DNA from: Pelistega europaea
GTDB lineage: Bacteria; Pseudomonadota; Gammaproteobacteria; Burkholderiales; Burkholderiaceae_B
Direction: 5' to 3'
NCBI RefSeq assembly: GCF_013133775.1
Contig: NZ_JABGBO010000005.1
Location: 170,723-234,722 of the forward strand
Length of the DNA: 64,000 nt
A program made the translations under genes and the position numbers. Numbering within the stretch: the first letter of the stretch is position 1; each line of letters opens with the position of its first letter. The notes below the pieces were generated by a model that did no database searches, was not told the DNA's origin, and was given only the letters and a program-made list of their open reading frames with translations. Positions 27,314-39,900 of the stretch are shown piece by piece.

Positions 27314-28762
27314 ATGGAACAACAAACTACCGCATGGAATGATTTTATTCATTCTCTCAGTAATTTCGTTGATTGGGGCAATGATGCATTGTGGACATTG
27401 CTTGTCCCCCTATTATTACTTGTTGGCATATTTTTCACCTTTTCCACCCATTTTGCTCAAGTACGGCTTTTCATACAAAGTATTCGTGAAATTGCAGCAG
27501 GACGTAAAGATCCCACAGATCCACATGGGATTACCCCTTTCCAAGCCTTTGTAACCGGTGTTGCTAGTCGTGTCGGTGTAGGCAATATCGCAGGAGTTGC
27601 ATTAGCTATTTCTCAAGGTGGACCAGGTGCTGTTTTCTGGATGTGGGTCACTGCATTGATTGGCATGGGCTCTGCTTTTGCGGAGTCCTCACTCGCACAA
27701 CTCTTTAAAATCAGAGACCATGAGAATGGGCGTTTTAGAGGGGGACCAGCCTACTACATTCAATATGGTTTAAAACAACGCTGGCTAGGGATTATTTTTG
27801 CCCTTGCCTTAATCCTATGTTTTGGCTTTGTTTTTAATGCCGTACAGGCTAATACCATTGCTGCGGCAACAGCTAAAGCATGGAATTGGAAGCCAGAATA
27901 TGTCGGTATAGCACTTTGTGTATTTACCTTACCCATTATTTTTGGAGGTATCCGCCGTGTTGCACTGATTGCAGAAGGCATTGTGCCTATTATGGCCCTT
28001 ATTTACTTATTAATGGCACTGTATATTGTGTTTAGTAATTTTTCACTCGTGCCTGGTGTATTTGAACTTATTTTTAAAGAAGCCTTTAATTTTGAGGCAG
28101 CCGCCGGCGGTGTACTAGGTGCCATCTTCTCACAAGCCATGTTATTAGGCATTAAACGTGGATTATTCTCTAATGAAGCAGGTATGGGTTCTGCCCCTAA
28201 TGTGGCGGCAGCAGCGGATGTTAAGCACCCTGCTAGCCAAGGGCTTATCCAAATGCTAGGTGTTTTCTTTGATACCTTTGTGGTATGCTCATGCACCGCC
28301 TTTATTATCTTATTATCAGGTCCTTCTAATGCCCAAGAAACTGGTGTTAATATTACCCAAACAGCTATTATTAACCATGTCGGTGCTTGGGGGGGAGACT
28401 TCTTGGCGGTCGTTATCTTCTTATTCGCATTCTCCTCAATTATCGGTAATTATGCCTATGCAGAAAGCAACGTGAATTTTATCAAAGACAACCCTGTCAT
28501 CATGACAGTATTCCGTCTTCTCGTCGTTGCTATGGTGTATTTTGGCTCGGTGAACAGTATGCCATTAGTATGGAATATGGCAGATTTGTCGATGGCACTG
28601 ATGTCAATTATCAATCTGGTTGCTATCATACTGTTATGTCCTTTTGTCTTTATTATTCTTAAGGACTATCAGCAACAACTTAAACAAGGCGTTCATACCC
28701 CTATCTTTAGTCTAGACAATTATCCTACACTACAAAAACTTCTCGGTCGGGATATCTGGTAA
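27314..28762 (+). CDS. Alanine/glycine:cation symporter (AGCS family)
   Basis: Inner-membrane sodium- or proton-coupled importer of alanine or glycine, 482 residues with about 11 membrane spans. Family motifs are VASRVGVGNIAGVALAISQG, GPGAVFWMWVTALIGM, GPAYYIQYGLKQRW and GLFSNEAGMGSAPNVAAAAD. AAGGGGAG stands 5 nt upstream of the ATG. It is probably monocistronic; no hairpin follows before the truncated BRO gene. The exact amino-acid substrate is inferred from the family only. Confidence 0.92.
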   Translation: MEQQTTAWNDFIHSLSNFVDWGNDALWTLLVPLLLLVGIFFTFSTHFAQVRLFIQSIREIAAGRKDPTDPHGITPFQAFVTGVASRVGVGNIAGVALAISQGGPGAVFWMWVTALIGMGSAFAESSLAQLFKIRDHENGRFRGGPAYYIQYGLKQRWLGIIFALALILCFGFVFNAVQANTIAAATAKAWNWKPEYVGIALCVFTLPIIFGGIRRVALIAEGIVPIMALIYLLMALYIVFSNFSLVPGVFELIFKEAFNFEAAAGGVLGAIFSQAMLLGIKRGLFSNEAGMGSAPNVAAAADVKHPASQGLIQMLGVFFDTFVVCSCTAFIILLSGPSNAQETGVNITQTAIINHVGAWGGDFLAVVIFLFAFSSIIGNYAYAESNVNFIKDNPVIMTVFRLLVVAMVYFGSVNSMPLVWNMADLSMALMSIINLVAIILLCPFVFIILKDYQQQLKQGVHTPIFSLDNYPTLQKLLGRDIW

Positions 28763-28782
28763 AAACAAATCGGGGCAGGAGG

Positions 28783-29295
28783 ATGGGGCATCCCGTCCGC
28801 CCCCCACACTCAGGACTCTCACCTGTTAGAACGTGCTCATGCCGAGCATACCCAAAAAGCCTCGCTCCTCGCCGTTACTGGAGTGATTTAAAAAGAAAAA
28901 TTACGCAAGAAGGGGGGAAAGATCAGTTGTACGAAAAAATCGTACAACTGAAATTAACCTCCTCTGATGGGAAAGCCTATAAAACTGATACCACCAATAT
29001 GGCAGGTATTCTCCGTATTATTCAGTCTATCCCCAGCCCCAAAGCAGAACCATTTAAACAGTGGCTTGCACAAGTGGGAAAAGAGCGAATTGATGAAATC
29101 ATTGATCCTGAGTTGACTATTGATAGAGCATTACAGACATATTTACAAAAAGGTTATAGCAAAGAATGGTTTTCAATACGCAAACGCAAGCTCTCGGCTT
29201 TCCGCATCAAAACTCACACCGACCTCAAACACTTGTTTGGCAGTGGCTCGATATTTCTCAGCGTAATTCTTTGCTTTAATCTGTGCCAATGCTGA
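28783..29295 (+). pseudogene. Truncated BRO/phage antirepressor-like gene remnant
   Basis: The open frame is 170 codons, but only its middle (about 28855-29172) is meaningful: APRRYWSDLKRKI, EGGKDQLYEKIVQLKL, GILRIIQSIPSPKAEPFKQW, LAQVGKERIDEIIDPEL and QKGYSKEWF match the conserved Bro-N-type proteins found in prophages and accessory regions. The N-terminal portion of the domain is missing; the first 30 or so codons (GHPVRPPHSGLSPVRT) have no family similarity and look like random GC-richer DNA. After YSKEWF the frame runs antisense into the neighbouring PD-(D/E)XK gene. The gene therefore lacks both ends and is presumably non-functional. Confidence 0.75.
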
Positions 29296-30741
29296 GGCGG
29301 CATCTCCAGTATGTGCCATCTTAAATTCAAACACATAGACATTGCCACCCTCCTTCACCACCAAATCAGCTCGACCTTGGCGAGTCGCTTCCTCTGCTCT
29401 CACCTCTTCACAGCAACTGGCAAAGAACATATAAAACGCACTTGCCCAATGCCCCTCATAGTACGCAATCTCATTCTTACGATACCAATCATGCGGTAAG
29501 CCTGCAAAGGCACTACGGATGACTTGTTGCAAGTCCTCCAGATTCCCCTGTCGCAAAGCTTGAACTAAATCCGATTGTTGCACAGATAAACTCATCGTAT
29601 CCAACGAAGAGTACCACTGCCATAAACCATCGTTAAAGGCAAGACGGACCTCTTTATTGGGGAATTTCAGAGTGTACTTTTCTTCCTCATCGTCTTGCAC
29701 CAAACCATCCAATGTCAAATAACCTGTTTGAAACATAAGCGGTAACGGTAACAAACTTCCCACATCAGTGGATGAAAGTAAACTCATTATTTCAACAGAG
29801 TCCTTTATGGACAATACTGAAAAACGATATCGCTGAATAATTTTGTACAACCACGCTGTATTCCCTCCTGTCCCTATCCAATACGAACGATATTTATTGC
29901 CTTTTGCAAAAAACAATAAAATATCAAAAGGATTGTAGACAGACTCCCCTGTCCAATTGTAGCCGTTGTACCATGTCCTAAGCTTACCTAAATCCACGCC
30001 CTCTAACTCCGGAGCAAACACCTCCTCTAACTCCTCTTGGGTATAACCACAAAGAGCTGAATATCGCTCATCAATGGTGATATCCTCAAGATGATTCAAA
30101 CCTGAAAACAAACTCATCTGTCCAAACTTCGACACCCCGGTTAGCATAGCAAAGCGGATACTTGACGGAAAATCCTTCAATTGCAAATATAACGATCTCA
30201 GCGTCTCTCTCACCTTAAGTGCAAGCTCGGCATCCTCTAAGTTATCAATGATGGGCTTATCGTATTCATCAATAAGAATAACCACTTGCTTACCGTGCTT
30301 TTGCTGGGTCTGAACAATCAAATCCGCCAGCATCAATCCTTCATTATTGCGGATATCATCACGTACACGCACTCCTAGGCGTGTTTCATTAAGCTCAAGA
30401 TGAAAACGAATATACTGCATGAGATTGGCTATATCGCCTTTCATCTCCAAACCACCAAACGACAACCTAATCACTGGATACACATCATCCCAGTCCCAAT
30501 GCTTCTCAGCATATAAGCCCTCAAATAATGCCTTATTCCCAGAAAATAACTCCGCAATCGTATCAATGGTCAAACTCTTACCAAATCGGCGAGGGCGTGA
30601 GAGAAAGATATACCGAGAGGTTGTCAATAACTTCACGATTAAAGGCGTTTTATCCACATAATAGCAATTCGTATGACGAATATCCGCCAAACTCGTTAAT
30701 CCAATCGGTAAAAGTTTTCTGGTCATAGGATTATTACTCAT
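29173..30741 (-). CDS. AAA-ATPase-like / PD-(D/E)XK nuclease superfamily protein (DUF1703 type)
   Basis: About 522 residues. The N-terminal AAA-ATPase-like domain begins MTRKLLPIGLTSLADIR, then YYVDKTPLIVKLL, with a P-loop-like RPRRFGKSLTIDT and Walker-B-like VVILIDEYDKPI. The C-terminal PD-(D/E)XK-type segment is GRADLVVKEGGNVYVFEFK, carrying the Asp and the Glu-x-Lys pair. Proteins of this kind are scattered in many bacteria as accessory genes of unknown function. Start choice is uncertain: 30741 (MSNNPMTRKLL), 30726 (MTRKLL) and 30786 are all in frame with no clear ribosome site. It abuts the truncated BRO gene. Confidence 0.8.
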   Translation of the reverse strand: MSNNPMTRKLLPIGLTSLADIRHTNCYYVDKTPLIVKLLTTSRYIFLSRPRRFGKSLTIDTIAELFSGNKALFEGLYAEKHWDWDDVYPVIRLSFGGLEMKGDIANLMQYIRFHLELNETRLGVRVRDDIRNNEGLMLADLIVQTQQKHGKQVVILIDEYDKPIIDNLEDAELALKVRETLRSLYLQLKDFPSSIRFAMLTGVSKFGQMSLFSGLNHLEDITIDERYSALCGYTQEELEEVFAPELEGVDLGKLRTWYNGYNWTGESVYNPFDILLFFAKGNKYRSYWIGTGGNTAWLYKIIQRYRFSVLSIKDSVEIMSLLSSTDVGSLLPLPLMFQTGYLTLDGLVQDDEEEKYTLKFPNKEVRLAFNDGLWQWYSSLDTMSLSVQQSDLVQALRQGNLEDLQQVIRSAFAGLPHDWYRKNEIAYYEGHWASAFYMFFASCCEEVRAEEATRQGRADLVVKEGGNVYVFEFKMAHTGDAASALAQIKAKNYAEKYRATAKQVFEVGVSFDAESRELAFAY

Positions 30742-30850
30742 CAAAAAATACAGTACCCTAAGTAGTACATCAAACAGTAAGTACATAACTGAGAGAATAC
30801 CCCCTCATTCTACCATAGCCATCTGTCAAAACTATTCGCAAAACTACTAA

Positions 30851-30884
30851 AAAAAACCCACCCTACCGAAGTAGGATGGGTTTT
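30851..30884 (-). terminator. Terminator of the giant adhesin gene
   Basis: A 14-bp stem (30853-30866 with 30871-30884, one mismatch) closed on the minus strand by a C(UUCG)G tetraloop and followed by eight T. It is a very strong rho-independent terminator. Confidence 0.92.
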
Positions 30885-30915
30885 GAGGGTTGGTTAGTCA
30901 GAGACTAACGTAGGG

Positions 30916-33900
30916 TTAGATGACTTGGATACCATTTTGGATATACAAATGTTCTGTTGTACCATCCGACGTGGTAGTGGTGTAGTGATGATAGGTATAT
31001 GAAGTACCATCACTAAGCTCTTTAGTTGTAGTACCTCTATCAGACCAAACATTCTTATCGATGTCCACAGTATTAACTCCAAGAGCCCCAGCTCCCTGAG
31101 CATTTAACTCTGATGTACCACGGATATACAGTGTATGACTATCATTCAAGGTTTGTGCATTGACTTTAACCGTATCCCCAGAATCACTTACGCCTGAGTT
31201 AAATTGGATTTCTTCAATGTTCCAGAGGTTAGTATAACCATCCTCTGAGCCACCAACCAAGAATTTATTCGCTGCTGAGTCATTACTGTTACCAATAATC
31301 ACTTTATCATAATCAGCACCACCATCAATAGTATTACTATTGCTGTTGTTTACACCGCCATACAAACGAATAATGTCATCACCATTACCCGCATGGACTT
31401 CGTTATTGCTACCATCAACATCATATAGCTGGATATCATCGTTGTCGGCACCTGTCCAGACTTTAACGTAGTCTTTGGCGTTAGAAATCATCACCAAATC
31501 ATCACCTGCACCAGTAGCCACACCAGTATTACTTACTGAATGACTGTTTGGATTACCATTAGCATCAAATGCCAATTTAACGACGTCCTTGCCTGAACCG
31601 CCAAGAACGATTGCACCCGATGTATCACCGCCTACGCTAAGGTTGTTATCACCATCGCCTAAGTCGATACGTGCCGGAATGATGTTTCCATGAAGCAAAC
31701 TAGAACCCATATCAATATTGGTACCCTCTGCTCGTGCAGCACCAGCAGTTAAGGCATTCTGAACTAGTGTTTTCAGATCCTCATAGTAACCGCTATAGAA
31801 ATCTCCAGCAACTTCAGGAGCTCTCAACGCATTATTCAGCCAATTCATGCCCTCTGCAGGCCACAAATTCAAATTACCATCGATACGGATATTGTCATTG
31901 GCAGAATTCATCATCATAGATGATTTGCCGTTAACGCTACCGGTCACCAATACGGTATTTGTATCTGTGGTGGTACCATCGACTTCATCAACAAGCAAGA
32001 AATGTGTATATCCATTATCAAGACACGCAATATCACCGTTAATCGTTAATACATCACTACCTGTACCCAAGTTAACGATGTTGGTTGCTTGTCCGAGGAA
32101 ACTGTTTGAATTGGCATTCAACATTGCTCCGGTTGTCATCACATCGTTACCTGCACCCAAGGCAAAATAGTTACCGGAGGTAGGTTCCTTATCGGCGATG
32201 ATTTTTTCAGTAATATTGATAACATCATCTCCGTTACCCATATCCACTTTGATGTCGGTATAGAACAGTGCAGAATTTTCATCACCAGATACATTATAAC
32301 CGCCAATACCTACATCAGAAGCTTTACCGGTTACCAAGAATTGGTCATTACCATCTCCCATACTGATGACTTGAGTACCATTAAAATTACTAGCGTTATA
32401 AGCCTGTTGTGTATTTTTACCGTTGATATAAACGGTGCTAATCACATCATCGCCTGTGCCAGTCGTAATTTTTGTTTGACCGGTAATACCGCCTGTAGCT
32501 TCAATATAGTCATGTCCAGCGCCGGTATCCATGGTTAAAACACCCCCATCTCCAGCACCGATGACACCCTTGTAGCGTCGACCTGTGTCATATTCGTCAG
32601 TTTGTACAGGGGCAGCAATAATGATGTCATTCTTGCTGGAGCCGGTCCAACTAGTATTACCGCTATAAGTACTCCAAGCAGAGTCATTGCTGGTTCCAGC
32701 AATTTCATTGCCTCCATCGTAACCGTCTTCATCATCCGGACGAACTAACCAGTCCAGTTTAGGATTATATACTCGCTCATCGGTGAGATCTTTGAATTTA
32801 TCATTTTGAGCGGATCCAAATGTACCGCCAGCAAGAGCCCCATCAATGTACACTGCATTATTGTCTGACGCTAATGTAACCTTAGGTGTATGGACATTAT
32901 CCACATTAAAGCTGACATCTTTAGTAGCAATAATATTACTAGATGCACCCACTACCGTGGCGACAATCTTGTAGTTTTGGTTATTGGCAACAACCGGATA
33001 GGTAAATTCACCGGTGTAAGTGTTTTGACCCGCTACAATGTCTTTGTATTGAGTTTCCAACACTTTTCCTGTTGAATCAACCAATTGCAACTGTACTGTT
33101 TTGTCACTTCTTAATGTACCGCCCAACGTATATTCATAGTTCGGTGTACTGTCTTCGATTTGTACGCCGGTAGTATCAGGCATAACATCGGTAGAGGTAA
33201 CTTTCAAAGAATCCAATGTTATTGGAAGATCGCGAATAGTATCACTATCTGATGATGTGTTACCTGCTTTATCGGCAGCTGTTGCAGTGACTGCAGTACC
33301 ATCTGCCAATGTTCCCGCTGGAATAGTTGCCGTTTTACCGTTAACAGAAACCACGCTAGGATCACTTGATGTCCATGCACCATTAGCTTCATCTTTGGTT
33401 AAGATGACTGTCTTATCGCCTGCCTGAACGGTTACTGTTGCAGCATCTGCATCAGTAGGCAAGGTAATTTTTACCGAACTATCTGCTTGTGTTGCCACAT
33501 CCGGAGCTGCCGGAGGGGTATCATCCAAGTAGATTTTTGTATATCCATCAATAGGGTCAGAACCAAGTGTACTAGCACTAGTCACAGGTAGCAGAGTAAT
33601 CTTTGCGGTGTAATTTCCATCTTGGTCCAACTTACCATATAAACCGGTTGCCGGAATCTCCACATATTTCTGATCATTATCCGGATCAGTTTTAATTATC
33701 CCACCAAGACCAGAATTCACAAGCTTGTAAGTTTGGGTTGTTTCAACATATGGGTTGCTCGTGGTGCCACTACCCTTAATCCATGGAAAGGAAATTTTAT
33801 CACCTGCCGCAACGCCATCAGGTAAGTACACTCTATAGTTAGCATTACTGCCGTTAGTTATATTCTCCCATTCTTCTTTATTGACCACCACATCATAACC

Positions 33901-36900
33901 AGCTACCGCATCGTTATTACTGATGTCATCGCCAGGGAATACAATCGCCAAATCGTCATAACGAATAATTGGCGTTTTTGCGGTAGCTTGATTGACTCCA
34001 TCAGCAACTTCTTGCGTATTACCCGCTAAATCACTACCAACAGCTTTAACAATGGTATTATCTGCCACTTTATCGGCAGGAATAATGACTTTGCCATTAT
34101 CCAAAGTAAGGTCTGCTGGCAATCCTGTCCACTGACCATTATCATAAGATAAACTTACTGTTTTTTCAGATCCACCTGTCGGTGTATAGGTAATAGCTAC
34201 CTCATCACCGTTTTTCAAATCGGTGGTTGGTAAAGTAATCTCTACAGAACCATCCTCTTTGGCAGTCACACCAGCCTTTGGAGCAGTTGTGTCTACTGTA
34301 AATGGCTTAGACGCAACCGTAGCTTCTTGATCAACCAATTTAACAGTATAGCCTTCATCGTCGGTTACACTATCTTTCGGAATAGTGAATGAGCCATTAG
34401 TTACATCAATTTGATTACCAATTGCTGTATCACCTTTATACAGTTGAACTTTTGCATTTTCTGGAGCATTGGTTACTGTACCGCTAATACCATCAGACAA
34501 CTCAGTTGCATTTACTGCGTTAATTACTTCAGCACCCATTGAGATGGTTGGTGCAGTAGTTACCTCAAACTCATTTGTAGAAGCTGTTTTACCTGCTGGA
34601 GTAGTCACTTTAACAGTGTAAGTACCACCCGGTACATCGGCTTTGGCAAAGGTAAAGGCATTGTTAGCTACTGTTGTGGTGGCAACAACCTCTCCTGTTG
34701 CTTTCTTCAACAACTGTACTGTAGAGCCGTTGGCTGCGTTGGTTGTGGTGCCGGTTAAGCCACCATCATCCTCCAACTCGGCTGCGGTTACAGTGCCATC
34801 GCTTGCTTCAGCAATGGTAATAGTCGGAACATCCGCACCAGCTGTTCCTGTAACAGCGTTTGTATTACCCACTTTATCGATGGCTGTGGCGGTAACGGTG
34901 CTGCCGTCTTTCACAAGGTCTTGTGGCAATGTTACGGTGCCGTCGTTGTTAAGCACAATCGGTGAGTCAAGCTGCTCTTTAGCCCAACCGTCTGCTGTTT
35001 TAACCACAGTAGAGGTGGTTGGTGTTGTCGCCCCTTCACGGTAGTAGGTAATTTGGACTTTATCACCGGTTTTCGTATCGGTAGTCGGTAATTCAACAGT
35101 CACCGAGCCGTCAGTGGTAGATGGTTTTACGGTCGGTGTACCTATGTGGGTATCAATCTCAAATTTAGGAGATTGAGCAGAACCAGATTTGACATAGAAG
35201 CCGTCACCATCTTCTACACCACTTAGGCCGATACCAAGGCTTTGTCCGCCAGAGCCTATTGGGTTACCTGTAGGATCATAAAGTATCGTTGAACCGCTTG
35301 CGACACCTTTAACACCATCTGCAAGTTCTGTTGCATTAATACCGTCCAATACCGATGAATCAAGGCGTACATAGTCACCACTGCCAGTATCCTCACTAGG
35401 CGGAACAACCTTTGCAACTGTCTTGCTATTGCCTGCCTTATCTACCCCATAGGCGGTAACGACAGTGCCAACCGGTAAGCTGTTGTCAGGTTCAGTTAGG
35501 AAAACAACCGAATCTTCAACTGTTGGAGTACCATTACCTCCTTCGATAGACCAACCACTACTACCTTTTGTTACCGTAATGGTTTGTGGAGTACCCGCCT
35601 CATCGGTATAAGAGATAATGACTTTATCGCCATCTTTAGCGTTGTCCGGTAAAGTCACCATTCCAGACGCTGCGTCCACTTCTTTAGGAGCCGGTGTTGT
35701 TGTATCAACAGTAATTGGGCTTGAGTTGGTTGATACGCTAGTGTTACCTGCTGTATCTGTGATAGTGACTTTAATACTATCTTTCGGATATTCTCCTTCC
35801 GGTAAGATATAGTTACCATTGCCATCTGTATCCAATGGTGTTCCATTTATCGTAACAGATTGAATGGTTTCACCTTCAGCCAACTCTGGTAGCAACAATC
35901 CACCGTCGTTACTGATACCGTCTTCTGCTGAATCACCAGTGTCGTTTGCCAAGGTGATGTCAGCTGTGGCAGGCGGTGTAGCGTCCACGGTAAATGTAGC
36001 AGGAGTTACATCAGGATAGTCTACCAATTTAACCGTGTAGTCACCGTCAGCGATAGTTGATGGTATAGTGAATGTGCCATCAACACCCACAGGAATTGGA
36101 TCACCGATTGCTTCTTCACCTTTATAAAGCTGAACTTTTGCACCTTCTGGGGCATTGGTTACCGTACCCGGGATACCATTAGACAATTCGTCTTTATTTA
36201 CGCCGTTAGCAATTTCTGCAGCATCCATAGTGATGACTGGTTTTGGTTCATCGCTACCTGCGGTTGCTGGGTCTGCTTCAGCTTCATTACCGGCTGTGTC
36301 GATAGATTTGGCATTCACTTTGCTGCCGTCTTTAACCGCATCTTCACCAATCGTCAAGGTGTTGCCAGATAAATCAACGCCAGTAGGTAATGCTTCAGAT
36401 GGTGCCCAATTGTCTTGACCTTTGGTTAAGGTAATGCTTACAGTCCCTTCGTCCTCTCCAGTAAAGGTTACTTCGACTTTATCACCAACTTTAACGTCAG
36501 TTGTTGGTAACGCAACTGTTACCCCGCCATTACCGTTCTCTGTTGAGGCTGTGACTGTCGGAGCATGGACGGTAGCGTCTACGGTAAATTCAGCAGACTT
36601 AATATTTGTATTGCTTACCAATTTAACCGTGTATTTGTCACCGTCAGGGATAGTATTGTCGGTATTCTGTATCGTAAATTTACCTGTTGTCGGATCAACA
36701 TTGGCTGGATAACCAACCGGTTGACCTGCTTCATTATAAAGTTGAACTTGTTGTGTGCCTGTAGGAAGGTGATTCACTGTACCGCTAATACCGTTTGCCA
36801 ATTCGGTTGCATTGACACCCTTATCAGTTACTGGAGTATCCAACTCGATACTTGGCGGTGTCATATCAATGTGTAAGCTGTCTACAACACCATCCTCATC

Positions 36901-39900
36901 TGTTACTGTAGCACGGTTTTTCGCCGGATCTTGCAATAGGATTCGAGTAACCTGAATATCACCTACTTTTGCAGTTGAATCTGGGGTAGCAGTAATAGGA
37001 ATTTCAACTGTTACTTTACCTGCCGCAGCTTGTTCTGCAGTAAGTGTCACATTTACATTAACAGGAGCAGTTGTTGGGGTATCAGAATGCTCAATAGGAT
37101 ATGCAACAACTAATAATTTAGTGTCTTTTACCGCTCCGCTGAAGCTAACTTCGTATTTCACAGTGGTTTTACCATTTAATTCACTATAGGTGATAGTGCC
37201 ATCGTTGTTGGCATCATTCACACCAGCGGTATCATTGGTAATGAAGCCGTGAGCGGTAATTTTCGGTGTAGCTGTATCTACTGTAAATTCTGAAGTAGAA
37301 ACTTCTTTTGCTCCGTCTGCTTCTGGTGTAGTGACTTTAATGGTGTAAGTGCCATCCGATACATCGGCTTTGGCAAAGGTAAAGGCATTGTTAGCTACTG
37401 TTGTGGTGGCAACAACTTCATCACCTTTCAACAACTGTACTGTAGAGCCGTTGGCTGCGTTGGTTGTGGTACCTGTTAAGCCACCGTCCTCCAATTCAGC
37501 AGCGTTGACATAGCCGTCTGCTGCTTCTGCCACGGTTACTGTTGGAGTAGTAGATAAAGCGTCATTGCCTGCGGTTGCGGTTGGGCTAGCCACTGCTTCA
37601 TTACCGGCTGTGTCGACAGATTTGGCTGTTACAGTGCTGCCGTCTTGAACCGCATTTTCAGGAATGATGGTGGTGTCTTTATTATCCGTAGTTGTGCTTG
37701 GAACAACTGCAGGCATATCTGATTTCCACGTACCGTCTTGTTGTTTTTCCAAGGTTACTTTTGTAGGATTCTCTGCTGTTCCACTTTCAGGGATTACAGA
37801 GACTTCTACTTTATCGCCAACTTTCGCATTAGTCGGTAAACCAACGGTGACAGAACCGTCGCCATCTGCTGTCGCTGCAGTAACTGTCGGTGCAGCTACT
37901 GTTTTATCCACGGTAAAGAGTGGAGTCGGTGCAGATGTTTTGCCACCATCAGCGGTTGGGGTGGTGACGGTAATCTTATAGTCACCCTCTGGCACTTTAT
38001 CCGCAGGGATAGTGAATGTACCGCCTGTCACGGTGACAGGGCCGATATCGACAGGATTGCCGTCTTTGTCTAGCAATTTGATTGTTGAGCCGTCAGGGGC
38101 ATTGGTTGTAGTACCGTTTAAGCCACCGTCAGCCAACAAATCTGCTTTATTCACATAGCCGTCTTGAGCTTCTGCTACAGTCACGGATGGAATAGTAGAT
38201 AAAGCGTCATTGCCTGCATTAGCTGCAGTCGCTGCATTTTCATTACCTGCAACATCTATAGACTTCGCATTTACCGGAGTGCCGTCTTTAACTGCATCTT
38301 CACCAATCGTTAAGGTGTTACCATTTAATGTAACGCCAGTAGGCAAGGTTGCAGGTGATGTTGTCCAACCGTCTTGATCTTTGGTTAAAGTAATGGTTAC
38401 AGGCTGATCGTCCTCTCCGGTAAAGGTCACTTCTACTTTATCACCTGCGTTCGCACTGGTCGGTAAACCAACAGTCACTGAACCGTCGCCATCTGCTGTC
38501 GCTGGTGTGAATGTTGGTTTAGCTGGTGGTGTTGTATCCACAGTGATAGCTGCATCATTATCAGATACTGTTTCATTACCCGCTTTATCCACAACGGTTA
38601 CTTGGATATCCTCAGCTGCATAAGTACCAGCAGATAGAATATATTTACCATCCGCATTTGGCGACAATGGTTCACCTTTGACTGTTACGGATTTAATGCT
38701 TTCACCTTCACCTAATGTAGGTGTCACTAAAGTACCGTCGTTGGTGATACCGTCTGTACCAAGTGTACCGGTGTCTTTCGCTATGGTAACCGTACCTGGG
38801 GTTGGTGGCGTTTTATCCACGGTAATTGGATCGGTATTGAAGGTTTCTTTGGTATTACCTGCTTTATCGACAGTGGTCACTTTAATTGCATTGGCTGCAT
38901 AAGTACCTTCTGGTAAGGTGTAGGTCGCCTCCTCAAATGTATGCCAACCAGTAGCATCTTGGTATTCCACTTTTTGAATAGTTGCACCGTCAGCAGGTGT
39001 AATGGTGAGTCCACCTTCTTTACTGATATTGTCGTCTCTACTTTCGCCAGTATCTTCAGTTAATTTAATGGTTGCATCAGCTGGCTCTTTTGTATCTACT
39101 TTAAAACCATCCACTTTAGTTGTGGTGGTATTACCCACATTGTCCTCAGTAGTTACTCGGACACTGTAAGTACCGTCTTCAGGTAGGACATATTTACCAT
39201 TAGCATCTTTAGCAAGAGGCGTCCAAGTCGTACCGCCATCTTTACTGTATTCAACACCATTGTCAACAATGCCTGTTGCATCAGTAGCAGGGGCAATATT
39301 TAATGTGCCATCACTACTAATCTTATCGCCGGCAGTACCGGTATCATTTGCAAAGGTAATAGCGGCATCAGCAGGACCAGTGTGGTCAACGGTTACTGTT
39401 TTTGATTCAGCTGGTGTATCACCGTTAGTCGCTTTAACGGTATACACACCATCTGCTACATTTTCAAACGTAAATGTACCATCAGCACCTACAGTCACAG
39501 GACCTGTTTCAGCATTGGTTGCTGTATTCACTAATGTGACTGTTGCGGTTTCTGCAGAATCGCCGTCAGAATAGGTTACTGTACCGGTAATGGTTTTACC
39601 GTCAGTTTTCACTAACTGATTATCTGCACTTTCACCAGTTAAGGTAATCACAGGTGTACGGGTATCGTTTACGGTAACAGGTGTTGCTGGTACATCAGGG
39701 TTGACACCATCACTTGCTGTCGCATTCACCTCTGTACCGTCTTTAACTTGGTCAGCCGGTAAAGTGACCTGATTTGTACTACTATCTGGAATAACATCTT
39801 TGTTGCCTGATGTCCAACCGTTATCCCCTTTAATTAGAGTCACAGTTTGCTCATCACCGTTTTCATCAATGTATTTCACTTCAACGGTATCACCTTTTTG

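Noticed and set aside
28763..28880. In-frame continuation of about 40 codons after the symporter stop codon
   Set aside because: The symporter already has normal length and its C-terminus matches the family; the extension (GWGIPSAPHTQDSHLLERAH) resembles nothing I recognise.
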